Source of the DNA: Kiloniellales bacterium
GTDB taxonomy: Bacteria > Pseudomonadota > Alphaproteobacteria > Kiloniellales > JAKSDN01
Assembly: GCA_030064845.1 (NCBI GenBank)
Contig: JASJEC010000008.1
Span: 1-64,000 of the forward strand
Length of the DNA: 64,000 nt
Direction: 5' to 3'
Shown here: positions 1 through 11,977 of the stretch, one piece after another
Numbering within the stretch: position 1 is the stretch's first letter
Layout: each line of letters starts with the position of its first letter
The notes under the pieces: generated by a model
Told to the model about the DNA's origin: nothing
The model's database searches: none
Seen by the model: only the letters and a program-made list of their open reading frames with translations
Position numbers and translations under genes: made by a program

Positions 1-1
1 C

Positions 2-904
2 AGCCACGTCACCAACACCGACAAGCACCCCAAGGGCATCGCCGCCTCGCTGCTCGAGAAGCGGGTCAACGAGGAGATGAACGGCCGGGCCTGCATGCAG
101 GTCTTCCCGAACTCCAGCCTCTACGACGACAAGAAGGTGCTGGAGGCCATGCTGAACGGCGACGTCCAGATGGCCGCGCCCTCGCTCTCCAAGTTCGAGA
201 AGTTCACCAAGAAGTTCCGGATCTTCGACCTGCCCTTCGTTTTCGAGGACGTGGCCGCGGTCGACCGCTTCCAGAACTCCGAGGCCGGCCAGAAGCTGAA
301 GGGGTCCATGCGGCGCAAGGGCCTCCAGGGTCTGGCTTTCTGGCACAACGGCATGAAGCAGATGTCGGCCAGCCGGCCGCTGATAAAGCCCGAGGACGCC
401 AAGGGCCTGAAGTTCCGCGTGCAGGCCTCCGACGTGCTGGTCGCGCAGTTCGAGCAGCTCGGCGCCAACCCGCAGAAGATGTCCTTCAAGGAGGTCTACG
501 GCGGGCTGCAGACCAAGGTGATCGACGGCCAGGAGAACACCTGGTCGAACATCTACGGCAAGAAGTTCTTCGAGGTGCAGGACGGCATCACCGAGACCAA
601 CCACGGCATCATCGACTACCTGGTGGTCACCTCGACCGAGTGGTGGGAAGACCTTGACGAGGGCGTCCGCGAGGACCTGGCGCGCATCCTCAAGGAGGTC
701 ACCGAGACTCGTAACGCCGAGTCGACCGCGGTCAACGAGGCCAACAAGCAAAAGATCATCGATGCCGGCACCGAGGTCCGCACCCTGACCAAGGAACAGC
801 GCCAGGCCTGGGTCGATGCCCTGAAGCCCGTCTGGGCCAAGTTCGAGAAGGACATCGGCGCCGACCTGATCGAAGCCGCCCAGGCGGCCAACACCGGCAG
901 CTAA
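2..904 (+). CDS. dctP: TRAP transporter substrate-binding protein DctP (5' truncated by window)
   Basis: Periplasmic solute-binding subunit of a tripartite ATP-independent periplasmic transporter, which captures a carboxylate-type ligand and delivers it to the DctQ/DctM permease. The reading frame is open from base 2, so the signal peptide and first domain start lie outside the window; about 300 codons are present. Visible DctP-family features are the VFPNSSL stretch, the GDVQMA segment, DLPFVF, and the ligand-arginine region around FRVQASDVL. The ATG at base 77 is internal, not the start. dctQ and dctM follow on the same strand, which fixes the family. The ligand cannot be read from sequence. 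A strong hairpin follows the stop codon. Confidence 0.93.
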   Translation, partial: SHVTNTDKHPKGIAASLLEKRVNEEMNGRACMQVFPNSSLYDDKKVLEAMLNGDVQMAAPSLSKFEKFTKKFRIFDLPFVFEDVAAVDRFQNSEAGQKLKGSMRRKGLQGLAFWHNGMKQMSASRPLIKPEDAKGLKFRVQASDVLVAQFEQLGANPQKMSFKEVYGGLQTKVIDGQENTWSNIYGKKFFEVQDGITETNHGIIDYLVVTSTEWWEDLDEGVREDLARILKEVTETRNAESTAVNEANKQKIIDAGTEVRTLTKEQRQAWVDALKPVWAKFEKDIGADLIEAAQAANTGS

Positions 905-920
905 GCCGGCCGCGAGCGTC

Positions 921-948
921 GGGCCGCGCGGAGTTTTCCGCGCGGCCC
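921..948 (+). promoter_or_regulatory. Strong hairpin between dctP and dctQ
   Basis: Perfect 12-bp stem (GGGCCGCGCGGA / TCCGCGCGGCCC) with a 4-nt loop, 17 bases after the dctP stop. No run of T follows. In binding-protein transporter operons such a hairpin commonly lowers permease expression relative to the binding protein through partial termination or 3'-end protection of the upstream mRNA; that role is inferred here. Confidence 0.6.
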
Positions 949-990
949 CGCGCGCCGCAATCCAAGTCGTCTCGGGGAGGGGGGAGCCTC

Positions 991-1632
991 ATGTCCAGGC
1001 AAGCGCAGAGCGCGTTCGGTCGCGCTGTCGACCGGGTCGAGGAGACCGTGATCACGGTGCTGCTCGGCGTAATGACCCTGCTGACCTTCGCCAACGTCGT
1101 CGCGCGCTACATCTTCAACACCAACATCCTCTGGGCGCTGGAGGTGACGGTCTTCCTCTTCGCCTGGCTGGTGCTGCTGGGGGCGTCCTACGCGGTCAAG
1201 CACTCGATCCACATCGGCGTCGACGTGATGATCCGCGCCCTGCCTAAGGGAACCCAGCGGATGATCTCGCTGATCGCGGCGGCGGCCTGCATACTCTTCG
1301 CCCTGCTCATGCTTAAGGGCGCCTGGGACTACTGGTATCCCTTCGCGACCAAGCGCGCCTTCCTCGAGACCGACGACGTCCCCATGCCCGAGTTCCTCCA
1401 GTTCCTCGCGGACTGGCTGAACGAGGGGGAACGCTACGAGAAGCTGCCGCGCTTCATTCCCTACTTCGTGCTGCCGCTGTCCATGGCGCTGCTGACCTGG
1501 CGCTTCGTCCAGGCCGGCTGGGACATCCTGACCGGCAAGCGCGAGCTGTTGATCGCGGGCCACGAGGCCGAGGCCGCCTTGATCGACGAGGTCACCGACG
1601 ACCTGTCGCACCGGCCGGACCGGAAGGACTGA
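991..1632 (+). CDS. dctQ: TRAP transporter small permease DctQ
   Basis: Small membrane subunit that joins the binding protein to the DctM permease in the inner membrane. The 213-residue protein has four hydrophobic segments (about 17-40, 50-70, 87-112 and 158-178 by eye), as expected for the family. It is longer than a typical DctQ because of a polar loop around residues 115-155. A GGGGAGGGGGGAG ribosome-binding site lies just before the ATG. dctM begins 3 bases after its stop, so the two are cotranscribed. Specificity is unknown. Confidence 0.92.
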   Translation: MSRQAQSAFGRAVDRVEETVITVLLGVMTLLTFANVVARYIFNTNILWALEVTVFLFAWLVLLGASYAVKHSIHIGVDVMIRALPKGTQRMISLIAAAACILFALLMLKGAWDYWYPFATKRAFLETDDVPMPEFLQFLADWLNEGERYEKLPRFIPYFVLPLSMALLTWRFVQAGWDILTGKRELLIAGHEAEAALIDEVTDDLSHRPDRKD

Positions 1633-1635
1633 GCC

Positions 1636-3009
1636 ATGGCGATCGTCCTGCTCTTCGCGCTGGTCATCGGCCTGATGCTGATCGGCGTGCCGATCGCCGT
1701 CTCGCTCGGTCTCTCCAGCGTGGTCTTCCTGCTTCTGCACTCCGACGGCTCGCTCGCCTCGATCGCGCAGACCCTGTTCTCCGCCTTCGAGGGGCACTAC
1801 ACCCTGCTGGCGATCCCCTTCTTCATCCTGGCCTCGACCTTCATGTCGACCGGCGGGGTGGCCCGGCGGATCATCCGCTTCGCGATCGCCGTGGTCGGCC
1901 ATTTCCAGGGCGGGCTCGCCATCGCGTCGGTCTTCGCCTGCATGATGTTCGCGGCGCTCTCCGGCTCCTCGCCGGCGACGGTTGTGGCGATCGGCACTAT
2001 CGTCATCGCCGGCATGGTGCAGGTCGGTTACACCAAGGAATTCGCCTCGGGCGTGATCTGCAACGCCGGGACCCTCGGCATCCTGATTCCGCCCTCCATC
2101 GTCATGGTGGTCTACGCGGCGGCGACCGACGTCTCGGTCGGCCGCATGTTCCTCGCCGGCGTCATCCCCGGGCTGGTCGCCGGCCTGATGCTGATGATCG
2201 GGATCTACGTAGCGGCCAAGATCAAGAACCTGCCGGCCCAGGACTGGGCCGGCTGGGGCGAGATCCTGGCCTCGGCGCGGGACGCCGTCTGGGGCCTGCT
2301 GCTGATCATCATCATCCTGGGCGGCATCTACGGTGGCATCTTCACGCCGACAGAGGCGGCGGCGGTCGCCGCGGTCTATGCCTTCTTCATCGCCAACTTC
2401 GTCTATCGCGACATGGGCCCCCTTTACGTCGAGGGCGGCGATCCGATCCCGCTGCTGAAGAAGCCGACCAGCCTGCTGACCGTCTGGACCCATCCGGATA
2501 CCCAGAAGACCCTGCTGGAAGCCGGCCGGCTGACCGTGATGCTGCTCTTCATCATCGCAAACGCGCTCATTCTGAAGCACGTGCTGACCGAGGAGCGCAT
2601 TCCTCAGGCGATCACCGAGGCGATGCTCGCCGCCGGCCTGGGACCGATCCTCTTCCTCGTCGTGGTCAACGTGATCCTTCTCATCGGCGGCCAGTTCATG
2701 GAGCCCTCGGGTCTCCTGGTCATCGTCGCGCCGCTGGTGTTTCCGATCGCCGTCGAGCTGGGGATCGACCCGATCCACCTGGGCATCATCATGGTGGTCA
2801 ACATGGAGATCGGCATGATCACGCCGCCGGTCGGCCTGAACCTCTTCGTCACCGCCGGGGTCTCCAAGATGTCGGTGATGAACGTGGTCAAGGCGGCGCT
2901 GCCCTGGCTCGGCATCATGTTCGTCTTCCTGATCCTGGTGACCTACGTGCCATGGATCTCGACCTGGCTGCCGATCAGCCTGATGGGGCCGGAGATCATT
3001 ACCAAGTAG
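1636..3009 (+). CDS. dctM: TRAP transporter large permease DctM
   Basis: Main ion-coupled transport subunit of the TRAP system. It is 457 residues long, with about a dozen hydrophobic helices and DctM-family signatures such as SGSSPATV near residue 112 and NAGTLGILIPPS near 140. Close to residues 255-300 there is an extra polar stretch (YRDMGPLYVEGGDPIPLLKK and onward), making it about 30 residues longer than common DctM proteins. The longer DctQ is consistent with a subfamily in which both subunits carry insertions. Three bases separate it from dctQ, so it is the last gene of the transporter operon; the next gene is on the other strand. Confidence 0.94.
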   Translation: MAIVLLFALVIGLMLIGVPIAVSLGLSSVVFLLLHSDGSLASIAQTLFSAFEGHYTLLAIPFFILASTFMSTGGVARRIIRFAIAVVGHFQGGLAIASVFACMMFAALSGSSPATVVAIGTIVIAGMVQVGYTKEFASGVICNAGTLGILIPPSIVMVVYAAATDVSVGRMFLAGVIPGLVAGLMLMIGIYVAAKIKNLPAQDWAGWGEILASARDAVWGLLLIIIILGGIYGGIFTPTEAAAVAAVYAFFIANFVYRDMGPLYVEGGDPIPLLKKPTSLLTVWTHPDTQKTLLEAGRLTVMLLFIIANALILKHVLTEERIPQAITEAMLAAGLGPILFLVVVNVILLIGGQFMEPSGLLVIVAPLVFPIAVELGIDPIHLGIIMVVNMEIGMITPPVGLNLFVTAGVSKMSVMNVVKAALPWLGIMFVFLILVTYVPWISTWLPISLMGPEIITK

Positions 3010-3025
3010 GGGACCGCCGGCCGCC

Positions 3026-3460
3026 TCAGCCGAGCGCGGTACCGGGAACCCAGATGTAGCCGTCGGGATCGGCGAGGTAGCATTCGCGCAGGCCGTGAGG
3101 TTTGTCGGCGCTTGCGGCCAGGACCGTGTCGCCGCGCGCCTCGGCCCGCGCCTCGGCCTCGTCGGGGTCGATTCCGTAGAGCCTGAGCTCGGCCCCGGCG
3201 CCGCGGATCGCCCCGTCCCCGGTCAGGGACAGCAGCGGGTGGCCGCCGTAAGTGTGGTCGGCGTGCAGCATCCATTCGTGCCCGCCGTGGCGCAGCACGG
3301 CGAAATCCGGATCGGCGTAGACCAGCTCGACCCCCAGCACCTCGGTCTGGAAGGCCACGGCCCGGGCTATGTCACGCACCAGGAGGTTGACGCCGAAGCC
3401 GCTGAGCGAGCGGCCGTAGGCGTCCGCCGCCATAAAGGGTTCGCCGGTCCTCCGCTTCAT
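3026..3460 (-). CDS. VOC / glyoxalase-bleomycin resistance family protein
   Basis: Small vicinal-oxygen-chelate fold protein of 144 residues. The family includes glyoxalase I, dioxygenases and bleomycin-binding proteins, usually metal dependent. Visible features are the opening GVNLLVRDIARAVAFQTEVLG beta-alpha-beta motif and the closing CYLADPDGYIWV motif typical of the second half of a VOC module. The start at 3460 is chosen because AGGGAGGTGGC stands immediately upstream; a longer frame to 3592 would overlap the divergent MFS gene. The substrate is unknown. It converges with dctM, with only 16 bases between the stops. Confidence 0.8.
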   Translation of the reverse strand: MKRRTGEPFMAADAYGRSLSGFGVNLLVRDIARAVAFQTEVLGVELVYADPDFAVLRHGGHEWMLHADHTYGGHPLLSLTGDGAIRGAGAELRLYGIDPDEAEARAEARGDTVLAASADKPHGLRECYLADPDGYIWVPGTALG

Positions 3461-3551
3461 GCCACCTCCCTTGGCCGCGTGCTGGCCCCCGACTATAACC
3501 GGATCGGGGGGCCGCTGGAAAAGGGCCACTTGCTTCGATTTCGAGGGGTCC

Positions 3552-4751
3552 ATGTTTCGCCCGGAAAGCCTGGCCGTCACCGTTCTGCTCACCGCGCTGG
3601 TCGCCTTCGGCGCGATCTCGACGGACCTCTACCTGCCTTCGCTGCCGGCGATCGTCGAGGCCTTCGACAGCGACACGGCCGAGGTCCAGCTGACCCTGTC
3701 TGTCTTTCTGGCAGGCTTCGCCGTCAGCCAGATCTTCTACGGACCGCTGTCCGACCGCTTCGGCCGGCGGCCGGTGCTGATCTTCGGGCTGAGCCTCTAC
3801 GTCGCGGCGAGCCTCGCCGCCGCGCTGGCGCCGGGCATCGATTTTCTGATCGCCGCCCGGTTCTGTCAGGCGGTCGGCGCCTGCGCCGGCGTGGTTCTGG
3901 GCCGGGCCGTGGTGCGCGACATCCACGGGCGGGCCGGCGCCGCGCGGGCGCTCTCCTACATGGGCATGGCCATGGCGCTGGCGCCGGCGATCGGCCCGAT
4001 CCTGGGCGGCTATATCGAGGTTGCCTTCGGCTGGCGCGCCAACTTCTTGGCGCTCACCGCCTTCGGCGCGGTCTCCCTCGGCGCTCTGCTCCTGGTGCTG
4101 CCGGAAACCAATCTCTGGCCCAATCCGACCGCCACCCGGCCGGGCCCCATGGCCCGTAACTACCTGAGGCTGGCGCGCGACCGGGTGTTCCTCGGCTACG
4201 TCCTGGTCGCGGCCTGCACCTACGCCGCGATCTTCGCCTTCATCTCAGGCTCGGCCTTCGTGCTGATCGACGGCTTCGGCCTCAGCCCGGACCGCTACGG
4301 CCTCTGCTTCGCCTTCGTGGTGGTCGGCTACATGCTGGGCACCTTCGTCTCGGGACGCTTGACCATGAAACTCGGGCTCGAGCGCCTGGTCGCCGCCGGC
4401 GCCCTGGTCGGCCTGCTCGGCGGCGGCGCCGGCGGCGCCCTCGCCTGGGCCGGTGTCTACAACTTGGCCGCGGTACTGCTGCCGGTCTTCACGGTGCTGA
4501 TTGCCGCCGGCCTGATGCTGCCCAACGCGCTGGCCGGCGCCATCGGCCCGTTCCAGGAGATGGCGGGCACCGCCTCGGCTTTCCTCGGCTTCGTTCAGAT
4601 GGGTTTCGCCGCCCTGGTCGGGATCGCCGTCGGCGGGCTGCACGACGGCACGCCCCGGGTCATGATGACCGCGATCGCCATCGTCAGCCTCGGCGCCCTG
4701 GCCGCCCGCCTGCTCACGCTCGCCCGCAAGCCGGCCGGCGAGTCCACCTGA
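3552..4751 (+). CDS. Bcr/CflA-type multidrug efflux MFS transporter
   Basis: Inner-membrane drug:proton antiporter of the DHA1 group, 399 residues and about 12 hydrophobic segments. The N-terminus contains the Bcr/CflA signature ISTDLYLPSLPAI with the membrane-embedded acidic residue. It is followed by the loop 2-3 MFS motif GPLSDRFGRRPV and the AVGACAGVVLGRAVVRD segment. The start at 3552 places the first helix at the N-terminus; the frame stays open upstream to 3459 but that part has no family similarity. It is divergent from the VOC gene, with about 90 bases for both promoters. Substrates cannot be predicted. Confidence 0.9.
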   Translation: MFRPESLAVTVLLTALVAFGAISTDLYLPSLPAIVEAFDSDTAEVQLTLSVFLAGFAVSQIFYGPLSDRFGRRPVLIFGLSLYVAASLAAALAPGIDFLIAARFCQAVGACAGVVLGRAVVRDIHGRAGAARALSYMGMAMALAPAIGPILGGYIEVAFGWRANFLALTAFGAVSLGALLLVLPETNLWPNPTATRPGPMARNYLRLARDRVFLGYVLVAACTYAAIFAFISGSAFVLIDGFGLSPDRYGLCFAFVVVGYMLGTFVSGRLTMKLGLERLVAAGALVGLLGGGAGGALAWAGVYNLAAVLLPVFTVLIAAGLMLPNALAGAIGPFQEMAGTASAFLGFVQMGFAALVGIAVGGLHDGTPRVMMTAIAIVSLGALAARLLTLARKPAGEST

Positions 4752-4775
4752 GCGACCCGGGCCGGAACCCGATGG

Positions 4776-6731
4776 TCAGCGTTGCGGGCCGCCTTCCTCG
4801 CGCCCGAAGCGAGTGTTGGCAGCGGTATCGGATGCCGTTCCGTCGCCGCCCAGCCGGCGCAGAATGCGCGAGATCAGGCCTTCGCCGCCGCCTTCACCAG
4901 CCCGCGGCAGCGGCTTGGACGGTACGCCGGCCAGCCCGCGGGTCATGACCCGCGCCCAGAGCCTGGCCGGCAGCCCGCCCCCCGTGACGCGGCGCATGGG
5001 CGTCCCGTCGTCGTTGCCGAACCAGGCGCCGCCGACCAGATCGGCGGTGTAGCCGATGAACCAGGCGTCGCGGAAGTCCTGGCTGGTGCCGGTCTTGCCG
5101 GCTGCGGGCCGGCCGGGGTTGGCGGCCTTGCCGGTGCCCCATTCGACCGTGGCGGTCATGACGTCGGTCATCTGGTCGACGTCCTCCCCGGCAATCAACT
5201 GGCCCGGGCCGTCGCCCGACCGGCGGTAGAGCGTGCGGCCGCTGCTGTCCCGGATCTCCGCGATGCCGTAGGGCCAGACGCCGACGCCGCCGTTGGCGAA
5301 GGCGGCGTAGGCGCCGGTCAGCTCCAGCAGGCTGACCTCCGAGGTGCCAAGCGCGATGCTGGGCGTGGCCGAGATTGGCGAGGTGATGCCGAGGCGGCGC
5401 GCCATGGCGGCGACCGCTTCCGGGCTGGACTCCAGCGCCACGCGGACCGCGACCGAGTTGAGCGAGCGGGCGAAGGCCTCGCGGAGGGTCACCTCGCCCA
5501 GGTACTTGTCGTCGTAGTTGCGCGGCGTCCAGCCGTCCAAGGTGACCGGTTCGTCGACGAAGCGGTCATCGGGCGTCCGGCCGCTCTCGAACGCAGAAAG
5601 GTAGATGAAGGGCTTGAAGGCCGAGCCGGGCTGGCGCAGGGCCTGGACGGAGCGGTTGAACTGGCTGCTGCGGTAGTCGCGGCCGCCGACCATGGCGCGC
5701 ACCGCGCCGCTGGTGTCCAGGGCGACGAAGGCGGCCTGGCTGGCGTCGAGTTCCTTGCCCGGTCCGTCGAGAAGGCCCGCGGTTTCCGCTTCGGCCACGG
5801 CCTGAAGCTCGGCGTTCAGCGTGGTCAGGATCACAAGGTCCCGCCCGGTCGGCCCGACGTAGTCCTGCACCTGGGACAGCACCCAGTCGGTGAAGTACCG
5901 GGCCTGGCCGCGGGCAACGCCGCGCGCCGCGGTCTTGTTCTCGAGCGCGGCCTCGGATTCCGCGGCGGTCAGGAAGCCGGCCTGGACCATGGATGACAGC
6001 ACCAGGGCCGTGCGCTGGTCGGCGCCGGCCGCGTTGGTCGCCGGGTTGTATCGCGACGGGGCCTTGAGCAGCCCGGCGAGCAGCGCCGCCTCGTAGACCG
6101 TCAAGTCGGCGGGGGCCTTGTCGAAATAGCGCCGGGCGGCGGCGTCGACGCCGTAGTTGCCGCCGCCGAAGTAGACCCGGTTGAGATAGAGCGTGAGGAT
6201 CTCGTCCTTGGTAAAGTGCCGTTCCATCCAGAGCGCGAGCAGAACCTCCTGCACTTTGCGCCGGATCGTGCGTTCCGGGGTCAGGAACAGGTTCTTGGCC
6301 AGCTGCTGGGTGATCGTCGAGCCGCCCTGGACGATGCGCCCGGCCTTCAGGTTCGCCAGCATGGCGCGGGCGAGGCCGCGGGGGTCGATGCCGCTGTGCT
6401 CGTAGAATCGGCGGTCTTCGATCGCGATCAGGGCCTTGGTCAGATTGGGCGAGACTTCGCGGAGGACGACGGTCTCGCCGTGGATGTCACCGACCGCCGC
6501 GAGCTGCGTGCCGTCCAAAGCCAGGATCGTGATGTTGGGCTGGCGGCCGGAACCGATCATGGTAACGTCCGGCAGGTTGTAGGCGTACCAGCCGACGACC
6601 GACGCGACCCCGAGCGTCCCCCAGATCAGGATGATCACGCACCACGCCAGAACGCGGCCCAGCAGCGAACGCTTGGGCTTTGGCTCGACCGAGGTCCAGC
6701 GAATCTTCCCGCTTTTCTTCCGGCGCGGCAT
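4776..6731 (-). CDS. Class A penicillin-binding protein (PBP1A-like, bifunctional)
   Basis: Peptidoglycan glycosyltransferase/DD-transpeptidase, a bitopic inner-membrane enzyme of 651 residues. It has a basic cytoplasmic tail, one membrane helix (about 27-48) and a GT51 domain with the catalytic glutamate at 105 in IEDRRFYEHSG and the QGGSTITQQ motif near 135. The transpeptidase has SAFK at 370-373, SLN at 423-425 and KTG at 546-548, so both activities look intact. It is shorter than the roughly 800-residue MrcA type and shows no large inserted OB domain, as in several alphaproteobacterial paralogues. The C-terminal tail contains PLPRAGEGGGEG (607-618), which resembles translated palindromic repeat DNA. 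It is a single gene downstream of gyrB. Confidence 0.93.
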   Translation of the reverse strand: MPRRKKSGKIRWTSVEPKPKRSLLGRVLAWCVIILIWGTLGVASVVGWYAYNLPDVTMIGSGRQPNITILALDGTQLAAVGDIHGETVVLREVSPNLTKALIAIEDRRFYEHSGIDPRGLARAMLANLKAGRIVQGGSTITQQLAKNLFLTPERTIRRKVQEVLLALWMERHFTKDEILTLYLNRVYFGGGNYGVDAAARRYFDKAPADLTVYEAALLAGLLKAPSRYNPATNAAGADQRTALVLSSMVQAGFLTAAESEAALENKTAARGVARGQARYFTDWVLSQVQDYVGPTGRDLVILTTLNAELQAVAEAETAGLLDGPGKELDASQAAFVALDTSGAVRAMVGGRDYRSSQFNRSVQALRQPGSAFKPFIYLSAFESGRTPDDRFVDEPVTLDGWTPRNYDDKYLGEVTLREAFARSLNSVAVRVALESSPEAVAAMARRLGITSPISATPSIALGTSEVSLLELTGAYAAFANGGVGVWPYGIAEIRDSSGRTLYRRSGDGPGQLIAGEDVDQMTDVMTATVEWGTGKAANPGRPAAGKTGTSQDFRDAWFIGYTADLVGGAWFGNDDGTPMRRVTGGGLPARLWARVMTRGLAGVPSKPLPRAGEGGGEGLISRILRRLGGDGTASDTAANTRFGREEGGPQR

Positions 6732-6833
6732 CTCTGTCTATCTAAGCGCTCTCGGGTCGAATGGCCACAATCAACCTTGGGCGGCGCGCGCCCCGCCAAG
6801 CGCGGACGGATCCGCTGCTCCGCGGGGACCGCG

Positions 6834-10538
<3,705 letters not shown>

Positions 10539-10554
10539 TTACCGGCGCGCTCCC

Positions 10555-11673
10555 TCAGACCCGCATGGGCATGAGGACATAGAGCGCGCTGGCATCTGCG
10601 ATGTCGCGAACGATGGTCGGCGAGGCGGCGTCCTTCAGGGAGAACTCGGCATTCTCGCCTTCGATCTGCCGGGCGATGTCGAGCAGGTAGTTCGAGTTGA
10701 AGCCGATCTCCAAGGGCTCGCCGCCGTAGGTGATCTCCACCTCCTCGGTCGCGCTGCCCGCATCGGGGCTGGTCGCGGAGAGGCTCAGGCTGCCGTCGGC
10801 CATCGAGAGCTTCACCGCCCGGCTCTTCTCGGTCGAGATCGTCGAGACCCGGTCGACGGCGGCGGAGAAGGCCTTGCGGTCGACGCCCATCACCTTGTCG
10901 TTGTTGGCCGGGATGACCCGCTCGTAGTCGGGGAAGGTGCCGTCGATCAGCTTGGAGGTCAGCTCCGTCGAATCGAAGGCGAAGCGCACCTTGGTTTCCG
11001 ACAGGCTGACGGCGATCGTCTGCTCGCTCTCGTCGATCAGCTTGCGCAGCTCGGCCACCGTCTTGCGCGGCACGATGACTCCGGGCATGTCCTCGGCGCC
11101 CTCGGGCCGGGGCATCTCGAAGCGTGCCAGGCGGTGCCCGTCGGTCGCGACCGCGCGCAGCACGGGAAGATCGTTCGACGCGGTGCAGTGCAGGTAAATG
11201 CCGTTCAGGTAGTAGCGGGTTTCCTCGGTCGAGATCGCGAAGCGGGTCCGATCGATCAGGTTGCGCAGCTCGGCCGAGTCCAGGGCGAAGCTCTGGGGCA
11301 GGCTCTCCGCGCCGGTGCTGGGGAAGTCCTCGCGTGGCAGGGTCGACAGCCGGAAGGTGGAGCGGCCCGCGTTCAGGGTCATCTGTCCCGCTTCGCCGCT
11401 GGTCTCCAGGCCGATCTGCGACCCGTCGGGCAGCTTGCGGACGATGTCGTAGAGCGTGTGGGCCGGGGCTGTCGTCGCGCCCGCGTCGGCGATGTCGGCA
11501 TCGACCTGCTCGACCACCGTCAGGTCCATATCCGTGGCGCAGAGGGTCAGGCGGTCGCCAGCGGCTTCCAACAGGACGTTGGACAGGATGGGGATGGTGT
11601 TGCGCCGTTCGACCACGCTTTGCACGTGGGCGAGCGCCCGCAGGAGCGCCGCGCGTTCGATCGTCAGCTTCAT
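10555..11673 (-). CDS. dnaN: DNA polymerase III beta sliding clamp
   Basis: Ring-shaped processivity clamp that tethers DNA polymerase III and other partners to DNA. It is 372 residues with the three-domain clamp repeat, starting MKLTIERAALLRAL and ending in the conserved VLMPMRV tail. The start at 11673 follows AGGACACC. It is the second gene of the dnaA-dnaN-recF-gyrB block. The 300-base gap from dnaA is long enough to hold its own promoter, and a palindromic repeat marks the end of dnaA, so dnaN-recF-gyrB may form a separate unit. Confidence 0.97.
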   Translation of the reverse strand: MKLTIERAALLRALAHVQSVVERRNTIPILSNVLLEAAGDRLTLCATDMDLTVVEQVDADIADAGATTAPAHTLYDIVRKLPDGSQIGLETSGEAGQMTLNAGRSTFRLSTLPREDFPSTGAESLPQSFALDSAELRNLIDRTRFAISTEETRYYLNGIYLHCTASNDLPVLRAVATDGHRLARFEMPRPEGAEDMPGVIVPRKTVAELRKLIDESEQTIAVSLSETKVRFAFDSTELTSKLIDGTFPDYERVIPANNDKVMGVDRKAFSAAVDRVSTISTEKSRAVKLSMADGSLSLSATSPDAGSATEEVEITYGGEPLEIGFNSNYLLDIARQIEGENAEFSLKDAASPTIVRDIADASALYVLMPMRV

Positions 11674-11934
11674 GGTGTCCTAGGTATCGTGTCTTGAACT
11701 CTGCATAGCGTCAGGGGATCCGCTTCCAACACTCGATCGGCCGCCGATAACGGCCCAGCGATCACCGCCCCTATGCCGAAATGAAGAGAGCCGAATCCAG
11801 GCTTTCCGGAACGGTTGAACACTATAGCACAGGTGTCCGGAATGGTAAGCTTTATTGCCGCTTAACCGGGCGCCGCCGACGGCCCGGCAAACCCTCCGTT
11901 TCCCCGCGCGCGAACCCGCTATCCATCAAAAGTT

Positions 11935-11977
11935 TAGAGCGAATTCAGATGTTTAGAGGATGGCAGATCTGCTCTAG
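11935..11977. repeat. Short copy (E) of the TAGAGC palindromic repeat
   Basis: Begins TAGAGCGAATTC and ends GATCTGCTCTAG, matching the boundaries of the larger copies at 22581, 28571, 41157 and 54699, with a reduced interior of about 20 bases. The CTA at 11974-11976 is, on the minus strand, the TAG stop codon of dnaA, so the repeat overlaps the gene end. Its position between dnaA and dnaN suggests a terminator or mRNA 3'-end role. Confidence 0.6.
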
